Position numbers and translations under genes: made by a program. This document shows, in pieces, positions 7,497-15,069 of a stretch of 19,392 nucleotides of DNA. How positions within the stretch are numbered: the stretch's first letter is position 1; every line of letters starts with the position of its first letter. A model generated the notes under the pieces. The model was not told the DNA's origin. It saw only the letters and a program-made list of their open reading frames with translations, and made no database searches. Origin of the DNA: DAOPYE01 sp035352715 (GTDB taxonomy: Bacteria > Acidobacteriota > Holophagae > Holophagales > Holophagaceae); contig DAOPYE010000047.1 of the NCBI GenBank assembly GCA_035352715.1, forward strand, positions 1 to 19,392, read 5' to 3'.

Positions 7497-7513
7497 AAAA
7501 AAGGATTCAGCCC

Positions 7514-8917
7514 ATGACCCAAAAAACGCTCTACGACAAGATCTGGGAATCCCATGTGGTGGCCCAGCGCGAGGGCGAGCCTGCGCTGCTCTACGTGGAT
7601 CTGCAATTGGCCCACGAGGTCACCAGCCCCCAGGCTTTTGACGGCCTGCGTGCGCGCGGCCTCAAGATCCGCCGCCCCGATCGCCACATCATGACCATCG
7701 ATCACAGCATCCCGACGACGGATCGCAGCAAGCCCATCGCTGATCCCATCGCCGCCAAGCAGATCGATCAGATGAAGCTGAACTGCGCCGAATTCGGCGT
7801 GCCCCTCATGACGCCCGGCACCGGCCACAACGGCGTGGTGCACGTGTTCAGCCCCGAGCTGGGCCTCATCCAGCCCGGCATGACGCTGGTGTGCGGCGAT
7901 AGCCACACGGCCACCCACGGCGCATTCGGCGTGCTCGCGTTCGGGATTGGAACCAGCCAGGTGGAGATGGTGATGGCCACGCAGTGCCTGCTGCAGCACC
8001 GCAGCAAGAACCTGCGCGTGAACGTCACGGGCACGCTCAAGCCCGGCGTCACCGCCAAGGACATCATCCTGGCTCTCATCGCCCAGATCGGCGTGGGCGG
8101 CGGCACCGGCTGCGTCATCGAATACACCGGCGAAGCCATCCGCAGCCTGTCCATGGAAGGCCGCATGACGATCTCGAACATGAGCATCGAAGCCGGTGCC
8201 CGCGCAGGCCTCATCGCGCCGGATCAGGTCACCTTCGACTACCTGAAGGGCCGCCAGTTTGCGCCCAAGGGTTCGGAATGGGACGCCGCCGTGGCGAAGT
8301 GGAAGACCTTTGTCACCGACGAGGGCGCGGTCTTCGATAAGGACGTGACCATCGATGGCTCCAGCCTCGAGCCCATGATCACCTACGGCACCAACCCCGC
8401 CATGGGCATTCCCGTCACCGGCAGCGTTCCCGACCCCGCCAGCCTGCCCACCGGCGTCGAGCGCGACGGTCTGGTGAAGGCCCTGACCTACATGGGCATG
8501 GAAGCAGGCAAGCCCATCATCGGCCATCCCGTGGACGTGGTCTTCGTGGGCAGCTGCACCAACGGCCGCATCGAGGATCTTCGCGCCGCCGCGAGCATCC
8601 TCAAGGGCCGCAAGGTGAGCCCCAAGACCCGCACCCTGATCGTGCCCGGCAGCGAAGTGGTGAAGAAGGAAGCCGAAGCTGAAGGCCTCGACAAGATCTT
8701 CACCGAGGCGGGCGCCGAGTGGCGCGAGCCCGGATGCTCGATGTGCCTGGCCATGAACGGTGACATGCTGCAGCCCGGCCAAGTCTGCGTGGGCACCAGC
8801 AACCGCAACTTCGAGGGCCGCATGGGCCCCGGCGGCCGCACCCTGCTGGCCAGCCCCATCACCGCCGCCGCCAGCGCCATCGCCGGTGCCGTGGCCGATC
8901 CCCGGAGGTTCGCATGA
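7514..8917 (+). CDS. leuC: 3-isopropylmalate dehydratase large subunit
   Basis: A 467-residue aconitase-family subunit that, with LeuD, isomerises 2-isopropylmalate to 3-isopropylmalate. It matches the family along its full length: TLYDKIWESHVV, DLQLAHEVTSPQAFDGLR, TIDHSIPT, LVCGDSHTATHGAFGVLAFGIGTSQVEMVMATQ, GGGTGCVIEYTGEAIRSLSMEGRMTISNMSIEAGARAG, and the [4Fe-4S] cluster cysteines in VGSCTNGR and EPGCSMC. An AAAGGA ribosome-binding site (7499-7504) precedes the ATG, downstream of the hairpin-forming spacer. Its stop codon overlaps the leuD start (ATGA), so the two subunits are translationally coupled, as fits a heterodimer. Confidence 0.97.
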   Translation: MTQKTLYDKIWESHVVAQREGEPALLYVDLQLAHEVTSPQAFDGLRARGLKIRRPDRHIMTIDHSIPTTDRSKPIADPIAAKQIDQMKLNCAEFGVPLMTPGTGHNGVVHVFSPELGLIQPGMTLVCGDSHTATHGAFGVLAFGIGTSQVEMVMATQCLLQHRSKNLRVNVTGTLKPGVTAKDIILALIAQIGVGGGTGCVIEYTGEAIRSLSMEGRMTISNMSIEAGARAGLIAPDQVTFDYLKGRQFAPKGSEWDAAVAKWKTFVTDEGAVFDKDVTIDGSSLEPMITYGTNPAMGIPVTGSVPDPASLPTGVERDGLVKALTYMGMEAGKPIIGHPVDVVFVGSCTNGRIEDLRAAASILKGRKVSPKTRTLIVPGSEVVKKEAEAEGLDKIFTEAGAEWREPGCSMCLAMNGDMLQPGQVCVGTSNRNFEGRMGPGGRTLLASPITAAASAIAGAVADPRRFA

Positions 8918-9525
8918 AGCCTTTCACGACCTTTGAAAGCGCCATCGCCGTGCTGCCCGTGGACAACATCGACACGGACCAGATCATCCCCGCGCGCTTC
9001 CTGAAGACCACCACCAAGGCCGGTCTGGGCCTGAATGTCTTTGCCGACTGGCGCTGCGAAAAGGACGGCACGGCCAAGGCCGATTTCCCACTGAATCAGC
9101 CTGCCGCACAGGGGGCGGAAGTCCTGATCGCCGGCGACAACTTCGGCTGCGGCAGCTCCCGCGAGCACGCGCCCTGGGCGCTGACCGATGGCGGTTTCCG
9201 CGCCGTGGTCTCGACCTCGTTTGCCGATATCTTCTACGGCAACAGCCTGAAGAACGGCCTGCTGCCCATCAAGGTCAGCGCCGAAGTCCACCAAAAGCTC
9301 CTGGCGAGCGGCAGTGGCGCCAAGGTGAAGGTGGATCTCGAGAACCAGACGCTCACACTGCCCGATGGCACGACGACGACCTTCCCCGTCGACGCTTTCC
9401 CCAAGCGCTGCATGCTGCTAGGCGTAGATGAGTTGGGCTACCTGCTGCAGTTCGAGCAGGAGATCGCCGCCTACGAGACCACGCACACCGCCACCTACGA
9501 CACGCGCACGGTGTTCGCCAAGTAG
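8914..9525 (+). CDS. leuD: 3-isopropylmalate dehydratase small subunit
   Basis: A 203-residue swivel-domain partner of LeuC. It shows the conserved start FTTFESAIAVLPVDNIDTDQIIPARFLK and the substrate-loop motif IAGDNFGCGSSREHAPWAL, followed by FRAVVSTSFADIFYGNSLKNGLLPI. The ATG overlaps the leuC stop and has a CGGAGG site ten bases before it. Full length for the bacterial LeuD1 type. It is the last gene of the operon: a strong hairpin terminator follows 14 bp after its stop. Confidence 0.97.
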   Translation: MKPFTTFESAIAVLPVDNIDTDQIIPARFLKTTTKAGLGLNVFADWRCEKDGTAKADFPLNQPAAQGAEVLIAGDNFGCGSSREHAPWALTDGGFRAVVSTSFADIFYGNSLKNGLLPIKVSAEVHQKLLASGSGAKVKVDLENQTLTLPDGTTTTFPVDAFPKRCMLLGVDELGYLLQFEQEIAAYETTHTATYDTRTVFAK

Positions 9526-9539
9526 CAGTCACCTTTCCC

Positions 9540-9578
9540 AAAAAACGTCCATCGCCCCCTTCGCGATGGACGTTTTTT
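9540..9578. terminator. Rho-independent terminator of leuBCD (bidirectional shape)
   Basis: A perfect 16-bp inverted repeat: A6-CGTCCATCGC (9540-9555) and GCGATGGACG-T6 (9563-9578) with a 7-base loop. The T-run on the plus strand ends leuBCD. The matching A-run lets it work in the other direction for the minus-strand gene ending at 9721. Confidence 0.92.
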
Positions 9579-9720
9579 GGTTCTTCACGTATCTGCGAGG
9601 TAATGAGGTTGCCAGCAGGCTTCCTGGGAATCTGTGTTTGTCGAGAACGCAGAACAGGGAGGCACGCTGCCTATGGATCAAGTTATGGTCCAACTGGAGG
9701 GATGGGAAGGCGCGTGGCAA

Positions 9721-10581
9721 TTATTGTTTGAGAATATGGATGGCGATTCGGGAGAACGCGAAAAGTGTTCCGGAAATAACGCCGATGATCAACCATGGCC
9801 ACGTGTTGGCATGGAGCAATTCATCGATGGCCCCCTTGATTTCGCAATCCAGGGGAGCGTGTGGATCGAACTCGATTTCGAGTGCGTTGTGGTAAGTGGC
9901 CAGCCGTGCTTCGCATTCTTCCCTGGTCTTGAAGTGGATACCAACGGATCCCGGAGACAGTCGATTCACGACGCTGGGCGTGGCTTCGTAGGCTTGACCC
10001 AGATGGGAGAATTCCACCTTGATCCGCAACACCTGACAGGACTCCAACTTGTAATGATCGTGGCCTGATCCACCAGGAACCTTTTTCAGGATCTGCATTT
10101 CCTGGATTTCGGAATCCAGGAGTTGCGCTGGAGCCGTCTTGCATCGTTTCTTCCAGTCCATGGCGACGAGTCGGCGGGAAAGCCAATTGATACTTGCGAT
10201 CAGGAGGATGACCAACAGGAACATCGCCGAAAGCGAATTCACCAGAACTTCCATGCGGCCGGTCTGGAAATGCTGCGCCGCCTGACCGACATGGCGATGA
10301 ACGAAGCCTCCGAAAACTGCAACGGACTCATTGCCAAACATGTTCGAGAACTCTGTTGTTGCGCCGAACACCCCGATGACGAAAGCGCCGGCAGCGATGA
10401 GCAGCGCCAGGATCATGAGGAGGTTGGTCGCGAGAAATGACGGAGCCCTAAGGCGTTTGCCCGGATAGGGATCGATGAACGTGACCCGCTTGAAGGGACC
10501 GTTGATTCGTCGCTTTTGAAGCGTCAAGGCGATCGTCTGAAGTTTCAAGGTGATCTCGCTTGTTCGGGATGGATCTCGCAT
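9721..10581 (-). CDS. Three-helix membrane protein of unknown function
   Basis: A 286-residue protein I do not recognise with confidence. Hydrophobic helices lie at about residues 53-73, 112-134 and 260-283. The first 50 residues are basic and polar (LQKRRINGPFKRV). Between helices two and three sits a soluble domain of about 120 residues with alternating hydrophobic residues (CQVLRIKVEFSHLGQAYEATPSVVNRL) ending in ALEIEFDPHAPLDCEI. The layout of a membrane helix, a small beta-rich domain with a YDP/FDP-xxP motif, and a final helix recalls DUF3592-type proteins, but this is a weak resemblance. The ATG is the only good start; it sits in the middle of a 16-bp palindrome and has no clear ribosome-binding site. 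GC content is somewhat lower than in the leu operon. It is transcribed alone. Confidence 0.75.
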   Translation of the reverse strand: MRDPSRTSEITLKLQTIALTLQKRRINGPFKRVTFIDPYPGKRLRAPSFLATNLLMILALLIAAGAFVIGVFGATTEFSNMFGNESVAVFGGFVHRHVGQAAQHFQTGRMEVLVNSLSAMFLLVILLIASINWLSRRLVAMDWKKRCKTAPAQLLDSEIQEMQILKKVPGGSGHDHYKLESCQVLRIKVEFSHLGQAYEATPSVVNRLSPGSVGIHFKTREECEARLATYHNALEIEFDPHAPLDCEIKGAIDELLHANTWPWLIIGVISGTLFAFSRIAIHILKQ

Positions 10582-10588
10582 GCGAGAT
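10573..10588. promoter_or_regulatory. 16-bp perfect palindrome over the start codon, with a nearby half-site
   Basis: ATCTCGCA-TGCGAGAT is a perfect palindrome centred on the ATG of the membrane-protein gene. The half-site GATCTCGC recurs at 10552-10559, exactly 20 bp (two helical turns) from the copy at 10572-10579. This pattern could be an operator that blocks expression, but no partner regulator is identified. Confidence 0.35.
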
Positions 10589-10622
10589 TCGACGCCCTGG
10601 GCGGCGGGTTGGCCGCATGCGT

Positions 10623-10655
10623 AAAAGCAGCGGGGCCGAGGTCAGCCCACGCTGC
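10623..10655 (-). terminator. Rho-independent terminator of the heptad-repeat protein gene
   Basis: On the minus strand GCAGCGTGGGC pairs with GCCCCGCTGC (one bulged T) across an 8-base loop and is followed by TTTT. It lies 30 bases after the stop codon at 10685. Confidence 0.65.
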
Positions 10656-10684
10656 GAATGCATTATCCCTTGGGATTGTCTAGA

Positions 10685-11278
10685 TCAGCGCCGATGCTCG
10701 TTGTCACGGCGTCGGCGTTCGTCGTCTTGACGGCGATGCTCGTCACCTCGACGCTGACGTTCATCATCTCGACGTTGGCGTTCGGCGTCCCGACGCTGAC
10801 GCTCCACATCCTGGCGTTGACGTTCGCGATCCATAGCCTGGCGTCGATGTTCCTCGTCCCTGCGTCGACGCTCTTCGTCCTGGCGTCTGCGGTCCTCATC
10901 ACGGCGGCGTTCGGCTTCGCGCCGGTCATGTGCGCGTTCCCGATGTTCTTCCCGCCGAGCCTCTTCGCGGTGCCAGTTCCGGTAGTGGCCCATGGGCATG
11001 CGCATCAAGGGAGGCGGCACGGCGCGGGGCTGGACCCAGGCGAACCGGGCGCGCGGATTACGGGCCCGGTACCAGCCGTCCGGCCTGCGGCACCAGTACC
11101 ATCCACCGCGAAAGAAGACTTCCTCGGGAATCCCCTCCACCACCTGAACGCCGGGCTGAACCACCACGAGATGAGGCGCGATCGGCAGTTGGATATCAAT
11201 ACCGATGCTCACCTGTGCATGAGCGACGGAAGAACATACGGGCAAGGCAGCGATCAAAAGAAGGTGATGGATTTTCAC
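10685..11278 (-). CDS. Secreted/periplasmic protein with long Arg/Asp/Glu/Gln heptad-repeat tail
   Basis: About 197 residues. The GTG at 11278 begins a signal peptide (KIHHLLLIAALPVCSSVAHA) and has GAGGTG seven bases upstream, so it is preferred over an ATG at 11317. The mature part starts with QVSIGIDIQLP. Then comes a short domain, VEGIPEEVFFRGGWYWCRRPDGWYRAR, with a later PPPLMRMPMGHYRNWH motif; this WYW..DGWY...P.GHYR.W pattern is common in small secreted proteins of unknown role. The last 77 residues are eleven consecutive heptads of the type RQRRDDE or RRRQDEE with almost no hydrophobic residues, which would form an extended charged helix. At DNA level this is a 21-bp tandem repeat. The strong charge suggests binding to polyanions or the envelope; function is unknown. 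Confidence 0.8.
   Translation of the reverse strand: MKIHHLLLIAALPVCSSVAHAQVSIGIDIQLPIAPHLVVVQPGVQVVEGIPEEVFFRGGWYWCRRPDGWYRARNPRARFAWVQPRAVPPPLMRMPMGHYRNWHREEARREEHRERAHDRREAERRRDEDRRRQDEERRRRDEEHRRQAMDRERQRQDVERQRRDAERQRRDDERQRRGDEHRRQDDERRRRDNEHRR
10686..10918 (-). repeat. Degenerate 21-bp tandem repeat (about 11 copies) inside a coding region
   Basis: Each unit encodes one heptad such as RQRRDAE, RQRRDDE, RQRRGDE or RRRRDNE. The copies keep the reading frame and vary mostly at single positions. Repeat number could change by slippage without frameshift. Confidence 0.8.
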
Positions 11279-11504
11279 GGGCGGCACCTCGGAACGGGTT
11301 TGCGTCCAGTATGGCACTTGGTTAGTCGGATCGGTGGCGCGTTGAAAAACATCCCAACAAGCAGCAACTCATGAACCTGTCCTGGAACCCATCGCAACAA
11401 ATCTCGCCCTTCAGAAAGAAATGCTCGCTATTTCCCCGAACTCAGCGCAAAGTTATGAGAAGTGGAAGTCACAACGTGTGATCTTCTCCGCCGGGCCAGT
11501 CTTC

Positions 11505-11538
11505 GTCTCGACAAGCTCCAAGCGCAACACATCGAGAC
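11505..11538 (+). promoter_or_regulatory. Stem-loop in the leader of the cold-shock gene
   Basis: GTCTCGA (11505-11511) and TCGAGAC (11532-11538) form a perfect 7-bp stem with a 20-base loop, ending 21 bases before the csp start codon. Structured leaders are known for some csp mRNAs. No promoter could be placed with confidence in the 11,279-11,559 gap. Confidence 0.35.
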
Positions 11539-11559
11539 AAGATTATGTAGGTCAGCAAC

Positions 11560-11763
11560 ATGGCACAAGGCACCGTTAAGTGGTTCAACGCTGAAAAGGG
11601 CTTCGGCTTCATCACCCCTGATGGAGGCGGCGCGGATCTCTTCGTTCATCACACCTCCATCCAGATGTCGGGCTTCAAGTCCCTCGACGAGAACCAGCGC
11701 GTCAGCTTCGAAGTGGGCCAGGGACAGAAGGGTCCCCAGGCGACCAACGTCGCCAAGATCTGA
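11560..11763 (+). CDS. Cold-shock protein (CspA family)
   Basis: A 67-residue single cold-shock domain that binds single-stranded RNA and DNA and acts as an RNA chaperone. Both nucleic-acid binding motifs are present: KGFGFI (RNP1) and DLFVHHTSI (RNP2). The N-terminus GTVKWFNAEKGFGFITPDGGGADLFVHHT is a textbook match and the length is normal. TAGGT lies eight bases before the ATG. A strong terminator follows 18 bp after the stop, so it is a single-gene unit. A stem-loop lies in the leader. Whether it is induced by cold cannot be told from sequence. Confidence 0.97.
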   Translation: MAQGTVKWFNAEKGFGFITPDGGGADLFVHHTSIQMSGFKSLDENQRVSFEVGQGQKGPQATNVAKI

Positions 11764-11781
11764 ACAGCGCAAGGCTGATGC

Positions 11782-11812
11782 AGCCCACCACCTCTGTGTG
11801 GTGGGCTCTTTT
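11782..11812 (+). terminator. Rho-independent terminator of the cold-shock gene
   Basis: AGCCCACCAC (11782-11791) pairs perfectly with GTGGTGGGCT (11798-11807) across a 6-base loop, followed by CTCTTTTC. Confidence 0.9.
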
Positions 11813-11821
11813 CATACCAGG

Positions 11822-12004
11822 ATGGATGTGTTCAAGCCGAACTATCAGCGAGACAAGCGGCAGCGCGATCTCGCGCGCCAGCAGAAGCAGGAAGAGAAAC
11901 GCCAGAAGAAGCTCGTGAAGGATCCGAATACGGATTCCCCAGAGGCATCGCCGGAGGCCTTACCTCTGGAAGCCCCGGAAGGCGCGTCCCAGGACGATCA
12001 GTAA
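11822..12004 (+). CDS. Small basic protein, conserved-type hypothetical
   Basis: A 60-residue protein, MDVFKPNYQRDKRQRDLARQ then KQEEKRQKKLVKD, followed by an acidic Pro/Ala/Glu tail (SPEASPEALPLEAPEG). Small proteins with a KPNYxRDKxQRDxARxKKQEEKxxxK core occur in many Gram-negative genomes without a known function. The ATG at 11822 opens exactly this core. The ribosome-binding site is weak (CCAGG close by). It starts 10 bases after the csp terminator. The clustered charge suggests nucleic-acid binding or disorder; this is inference. Confidence 0.65.
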   Translation: MDVFKPNYQRDKRQRDLARQQKQEEKRQKKLVKDPNTDSPEASPEALPLEAPEGASQDDQ

Positions 12005-12090
12005 TCCAGGCAAGGGGAAGCGGGGCGTATGCCCCCGCGGGCTTGCGTTAGGCTGACGATAGGCAATCGGTGGGCGTTTCCATCACCCCA

Positions 12091-12145
12091 CACGTTCAAG
12101 CCATCACGTTTCAAGCCTCACGCTCCGAGCCATCACGTTCCATGG
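12091..12145 (+). repeat. Short tandem repeat upstream of rapA
   Basis: CACGTTCAAGCCAT, CACGTTTCAAGCCT, CACGCTCCGAGCCAT and CACGTTCCATGG follow each other with 14-15 bp periodicity and run into the start codon chosen for rapA. It could be a set of regulator sites or a slippage-prone tract. Confidence 0.6.
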
Positions 12146-15042
12146 ATGTTCCCATCGCCACGCCCAGCCGCCCTCGATCTCTGTCCCCTGCTTCTCATGA
12201 CAACACCCCCTACAGCCCCGGCCAGCGCTGGGTGAGCGAACGGGAGCCCGAGCTTGGACTCGGCACCATTCAGGGCGTCGGCGCCCGACGGGTAAGCGTG
12301 ACCTTTCCCGCCTCCGGCGAGACCCGCGAGTACGTTCGGGAGGGCGCGCCGCTTCGGCGCGTGGCCTTCCGGGTGGGCGAACGCCTGCGGGATGCGGGAA
12401 ACCAGCCGCTGACCGTCGACGCCGTAATCGAACAAAACGGCCTGCTGCACTATCGCTGCGGGGACCGGGAGCTGTGCGAGACCGAACTGAGCGGCACCCT
12501 CAGCTTCAGCGGCCCGCTGGATCGCTTTCGCCTGGGACAGGCGGACACGCCGCAGGTCTTCGATCTGCGGTTCGCGGCCCTGAGACACCAAAGCCGCCAG
12601 CGGAAATCCCCCATCCGGGGGTTCCAGGGCGGACGGATCGATCTCCTTCCGCACCAGCTCAGCATCGCCTCCGAAGTCAGCGCGCGCCTCGCGCCTCGCG
12701 TCCTGCTGGCAGACGAAGTGGGGCTGGGCAAGACCATCGAGGCCGGCCTCATCCTGCACCGCCTGCTGCTCAGCGGCCGCGCCCAGCGGGCCCTGATCCT
12801 GGTGCCCGAATCCCTCATCCACCAGTGGTTCCTGGAACTCCTGCGCCGCTTCAATCTCTGGTTCAGCATCTACGACGAAGCGAGATGCGCGGCCATCGAA
12901 GCCGGTCCAACCGAGGCCAATCCCTTTCTGGAGGATCAGCGGGTGATCTGCCCGGTGGGGCTGTTCACCGAGCACCCCCAGCGGCGCCAGCAGGCCCTGG
13001 AGGCGGGATGGGATCTGGTGATCGTCGACGAGGCCCATCACCTGGCCTGGTCGCCCGAGGGCGCCAGCGCAGCCTATGCGGTGGTGGAGGCCCTGGGACA
13101 GCGCGTCCCCGGACTGCTGCTGCTCACCGCCACGCCGGAACAGCTGGGGATGGCCAGCCACTTTGCGCGCCTGCGCCTGCTGGATCCTGATCGCTTCCAT
13201 GATCTCGACGCCTTCCTGCGCGAATCGAACAGCTACCGGGAACTGGCGGATCTCGCCGAACGCCTGGAGGGCGGGCACACGCTGGAAGCCCTCGAAATCA
13301 CGCGTCTGGCCCGCATCCTTTCGGAACCGGAGGCGCAGATCCGATCGCAACTGGAGGCAGGGGATCCCGCCGCCCGCCAAGCCTGGATCGACGCGATGCT
13401 GGATCAGCACGGCACAGGGCGCGTGATGTTCCGCAATACGCGCGCCACGGTGGCTGGCTTCCCCAAGCGCATCCCGCACCTCTACCCGCTGGCGTCGCAA
13501 GAACCCTTGAACAAAACCCTGCTCAAGGAATGGATCGCCGATGCGAAGGCGGAAACCAGCTTCCGTCCGGATTTCTCGCAGGATCCGCGCATCGCGTGGC
13601 TGGCGGGCCAGCTCCACGAGCTGGGCCAGGAGAAAGTGCTGCTCATCTGCCGCACCCGGCGCAAGGCCGAAGCCATCGCCGCCGCGCTAAAGCAACAGCT
13701 CACCGTCAAGATGGCGGTCTTCCACGAAGGCCTGACGCTGATCCAGCGGGATCGCGGCGCGGCTTGGTTCGCCGAACCCAACGGCGCGCGGCTGCTGATC
13801 TGCTCGGAGATCGGCAGTGAGGGGCGCAACTTCCAGTTCGCCCATCACCTGGTTCTTTTCGATCTGCCTCTGGATCCCGGCCTGCTTGAACAGCGCATGG
13901 GCCGCCTCGACCGCATCGGGCAGCGCGCGGATATCCAGATCCACGTGCCCTATGTGCTGGGCTCTCCCCAGGCGCTCCTGGCGCGCTGGTACCACGAGGG
14001 CCTCAATGCCTTTGCTGAAAACCTGCAGGGCGGACGCGAGCTGCTGGATCGCTTCGCGCCCCGACTCATGGCCCTCGCCCAGGAATGCGCCACGGACCGG
14101 GAAGAAGTGGAACGGGCGATGACAGCCCTGATCGCCGAAACCCAGGCCGCCCGAAGCGAGGTGGCCACGCGCCTGGAACGCGGGCGCGACCGCCTGCTGG
14201 AGCGGAACTCCTTCCGGCCAAAGCGGGCCGCCCAGCTCATCCAGGAGATCCGCCTGCAGGACGACCGGCGACTCCTGGAGGATTTCCTGCTGGCCGTGCT
14301 GGAGCTCTTTTTCATCGATGTCGATGAGATCGCCCCCCGGACCTACCACATCGGTTCTACGGAACTGCTGGCGGACGCACTGCCGGGGCTGGGCCCCGAT
14401 GGCCTTACCGTCACCTGCGACCGCGCGCGCGCCCTGGCCCGCGAGGATCTGCAGTTCCTGACCTGGGATCACCCGCTGATCACCGGCGCGCTGGATCTGC
14501 TGCTGGGTTCCGACCCGGGCAGCACCAGCTTCGCCAGTTGGCCCGACGATCAGGCTTCCGGCCTGTATCTGGAGGCCATCTACGTGCTGGAGTGCGTGGC
14601 TCCCCCGTCGTTGCACGCGGATCGCTTCCTGCCGCCCACCCCCGTGCGCGTGATGGTGAACCATCGGGGCCAGGATGTGGGAGACACCCTCCCGCCCCGC
14701 GCCCTGGCCAAGCTGCTGAAAGCCCCCGAAAGCCGGGCGTTCCTCGAACAGCCCGAGCTGCGCGAGACCCTGCTCCCGCGTCTGGTCGAACGAACCCAGC
14801 GCCTAGCGGACCTGAAGCTGGAGCGCTCCATCGCCCAGGCCCGCCAGGACATGAACGCCGAGCTGGAACCCGAAATCGCGCGGCTGTGCGATCTGCAGAA
14901 GGTCAATCCCAGCGTGCGCGACGAGGAAATCGCCCTGCTCCGACATCAGCACGAAGCCCTGGCCCAACACCTCGGCGAAGCGCGGCTGCGTCTGGACGCC
15001 CTGCGCTTGATCCACCGCGGTCCCCAGACGCGCCTACCCTGA
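12142..15042 (+). CDS. rapA: RNA polymerase-associated SWI2/SNF2 ATPase RapA
   Basis: About 966 residues (enterobacterial RapA has 968). RapA binds RNA polymerase and uses ATP to help recycle stalled polymerase. The N-terminal Tudor-like region reads PGQRWVSEREPELGLGTIQGV. The Swi2/Snf2 motor follows: HQLSIASEVSARLAPRVLLA, Walker A DEVGLGKT (191-198), DEAHH (296-300), LLTATPEQLGMASHFARLRLLDPDRFHD (327 onward). In the second lobe come the AVFHEGLTLIQRDRGAAWFAE region, CSEIGSEGRNFQFAHHLVLFDLPLDPGLLEQRMGRLDRIGQ, and IHVPYVLG. The C-terminal RapA domains include ALAREDLQFLTWDHPLI, RFLPPTPVRVMV and a final LRLDALRLI. The exact start is unsure: the conserved part begins at about 12,200, and 12142 is the nearest in-frame ATG, while a GTG at 12070 adds 24 residues. 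RapA is best known from Gammaproteobacteria. Confidence 0.95.
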   Translation: MDVPIATPSRPRSLSPASHDNTPYSPGQRWVSEREPELGLGTIQGVGARRVSVTFPASGETREYVREGAPLRRVAFRVGERLRDAGNQPLTVDAVIEQNGLLHYRCGDRELCETELSGTLSFSGPLDRFRLGQADTPQVFDLRFAALRHQSRQRKSPIRGFQGGRIDLLPHQLSIASEVSARLAPRVLLADEVGLGKTIEAGLILHRLLLSGRAQRALILVPESLIHQWFLELLRRFNLWFSIYDEARCAAIEAGPTEANPFLEDQRVICPVGLFTEHPQRRQQALEAGWDLVIVDEAHHLAWSPEGASAAYAVVEALGQRVPGLLLLTATPEQLGMASHFARLRLLDPDRFHDLDAFLRESNSYRELADLAERLEGGHTLEALEITRLARILSEPEAQIRSQLEAGDPAARQAWIDAMLDQHGTGRVMFRNTRATVAGFPKRIPHLYPLASQEPLNKTLLKEWIADAKAETSFRPDFSQDPRIAWLAGQLHELGQEKVLLICRTRRKAEAIAAALKQQLTVKMAVFHEGLTLIQRDRGAAWFAEPNGARLLICSEIGSEGRNFQFAHHLVLFDLPLDPGLLEQRMGRLDRIGQRADIQIHVPYVLGSPQALLARWYHEGLNAFAENLQGGRELLDRFAPRLMALAQECATDREEVERAMTALIAETQAARSEVATRLERGRDRLLERNSFRPKRAAQLIQEIRLQDDRRLLEDFLLAVLELFFIDVDEIAPRTYHIGSTELLADALPGLGPDGLTVTCDRARALAREDLQFLTWDHPLITGALDLLLGSDPGSTSFASWPDDQASGLYLEAIYVLECVAPPSLHADRFLPPTPVRVMVNHRGQDVGDTLPPRALAKLLKAPESRAFLEQPELRETLLPRLVERTQRLADLKLERSIAQARQDMNAELEPEIARLCDLQKVNPSVRDEEIALLRHQHEALAQHLGEARLRLDALRLIHRGPQTRLP

Positions 15043-15069
15043 AGTTGCGGTTTTTCCTTTGGAGGATCC

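Noticed and set aside
7256..8782. 508-residue minus-strand ORF opposite leuC
   Set aside because: Shadow of leuC, rich in His/Ala/Gly/Asp as antisense products of GC-rich genes usually are.
10658..11374. 238-residue plus-strand ORF that looks like a multi-helix membrane protein
   Set aside because: The hydrophobic repeats are the antisense reading of the Arg/Asp/Glu heptad repeat; the minus-strand gene has a signal peptide, ribosome-binding site and terminator.
12133..13617. 494-residue minus-strand ORF opposite rapA
   Set aside because: Antisense shadow of a gene with full RapA homology.
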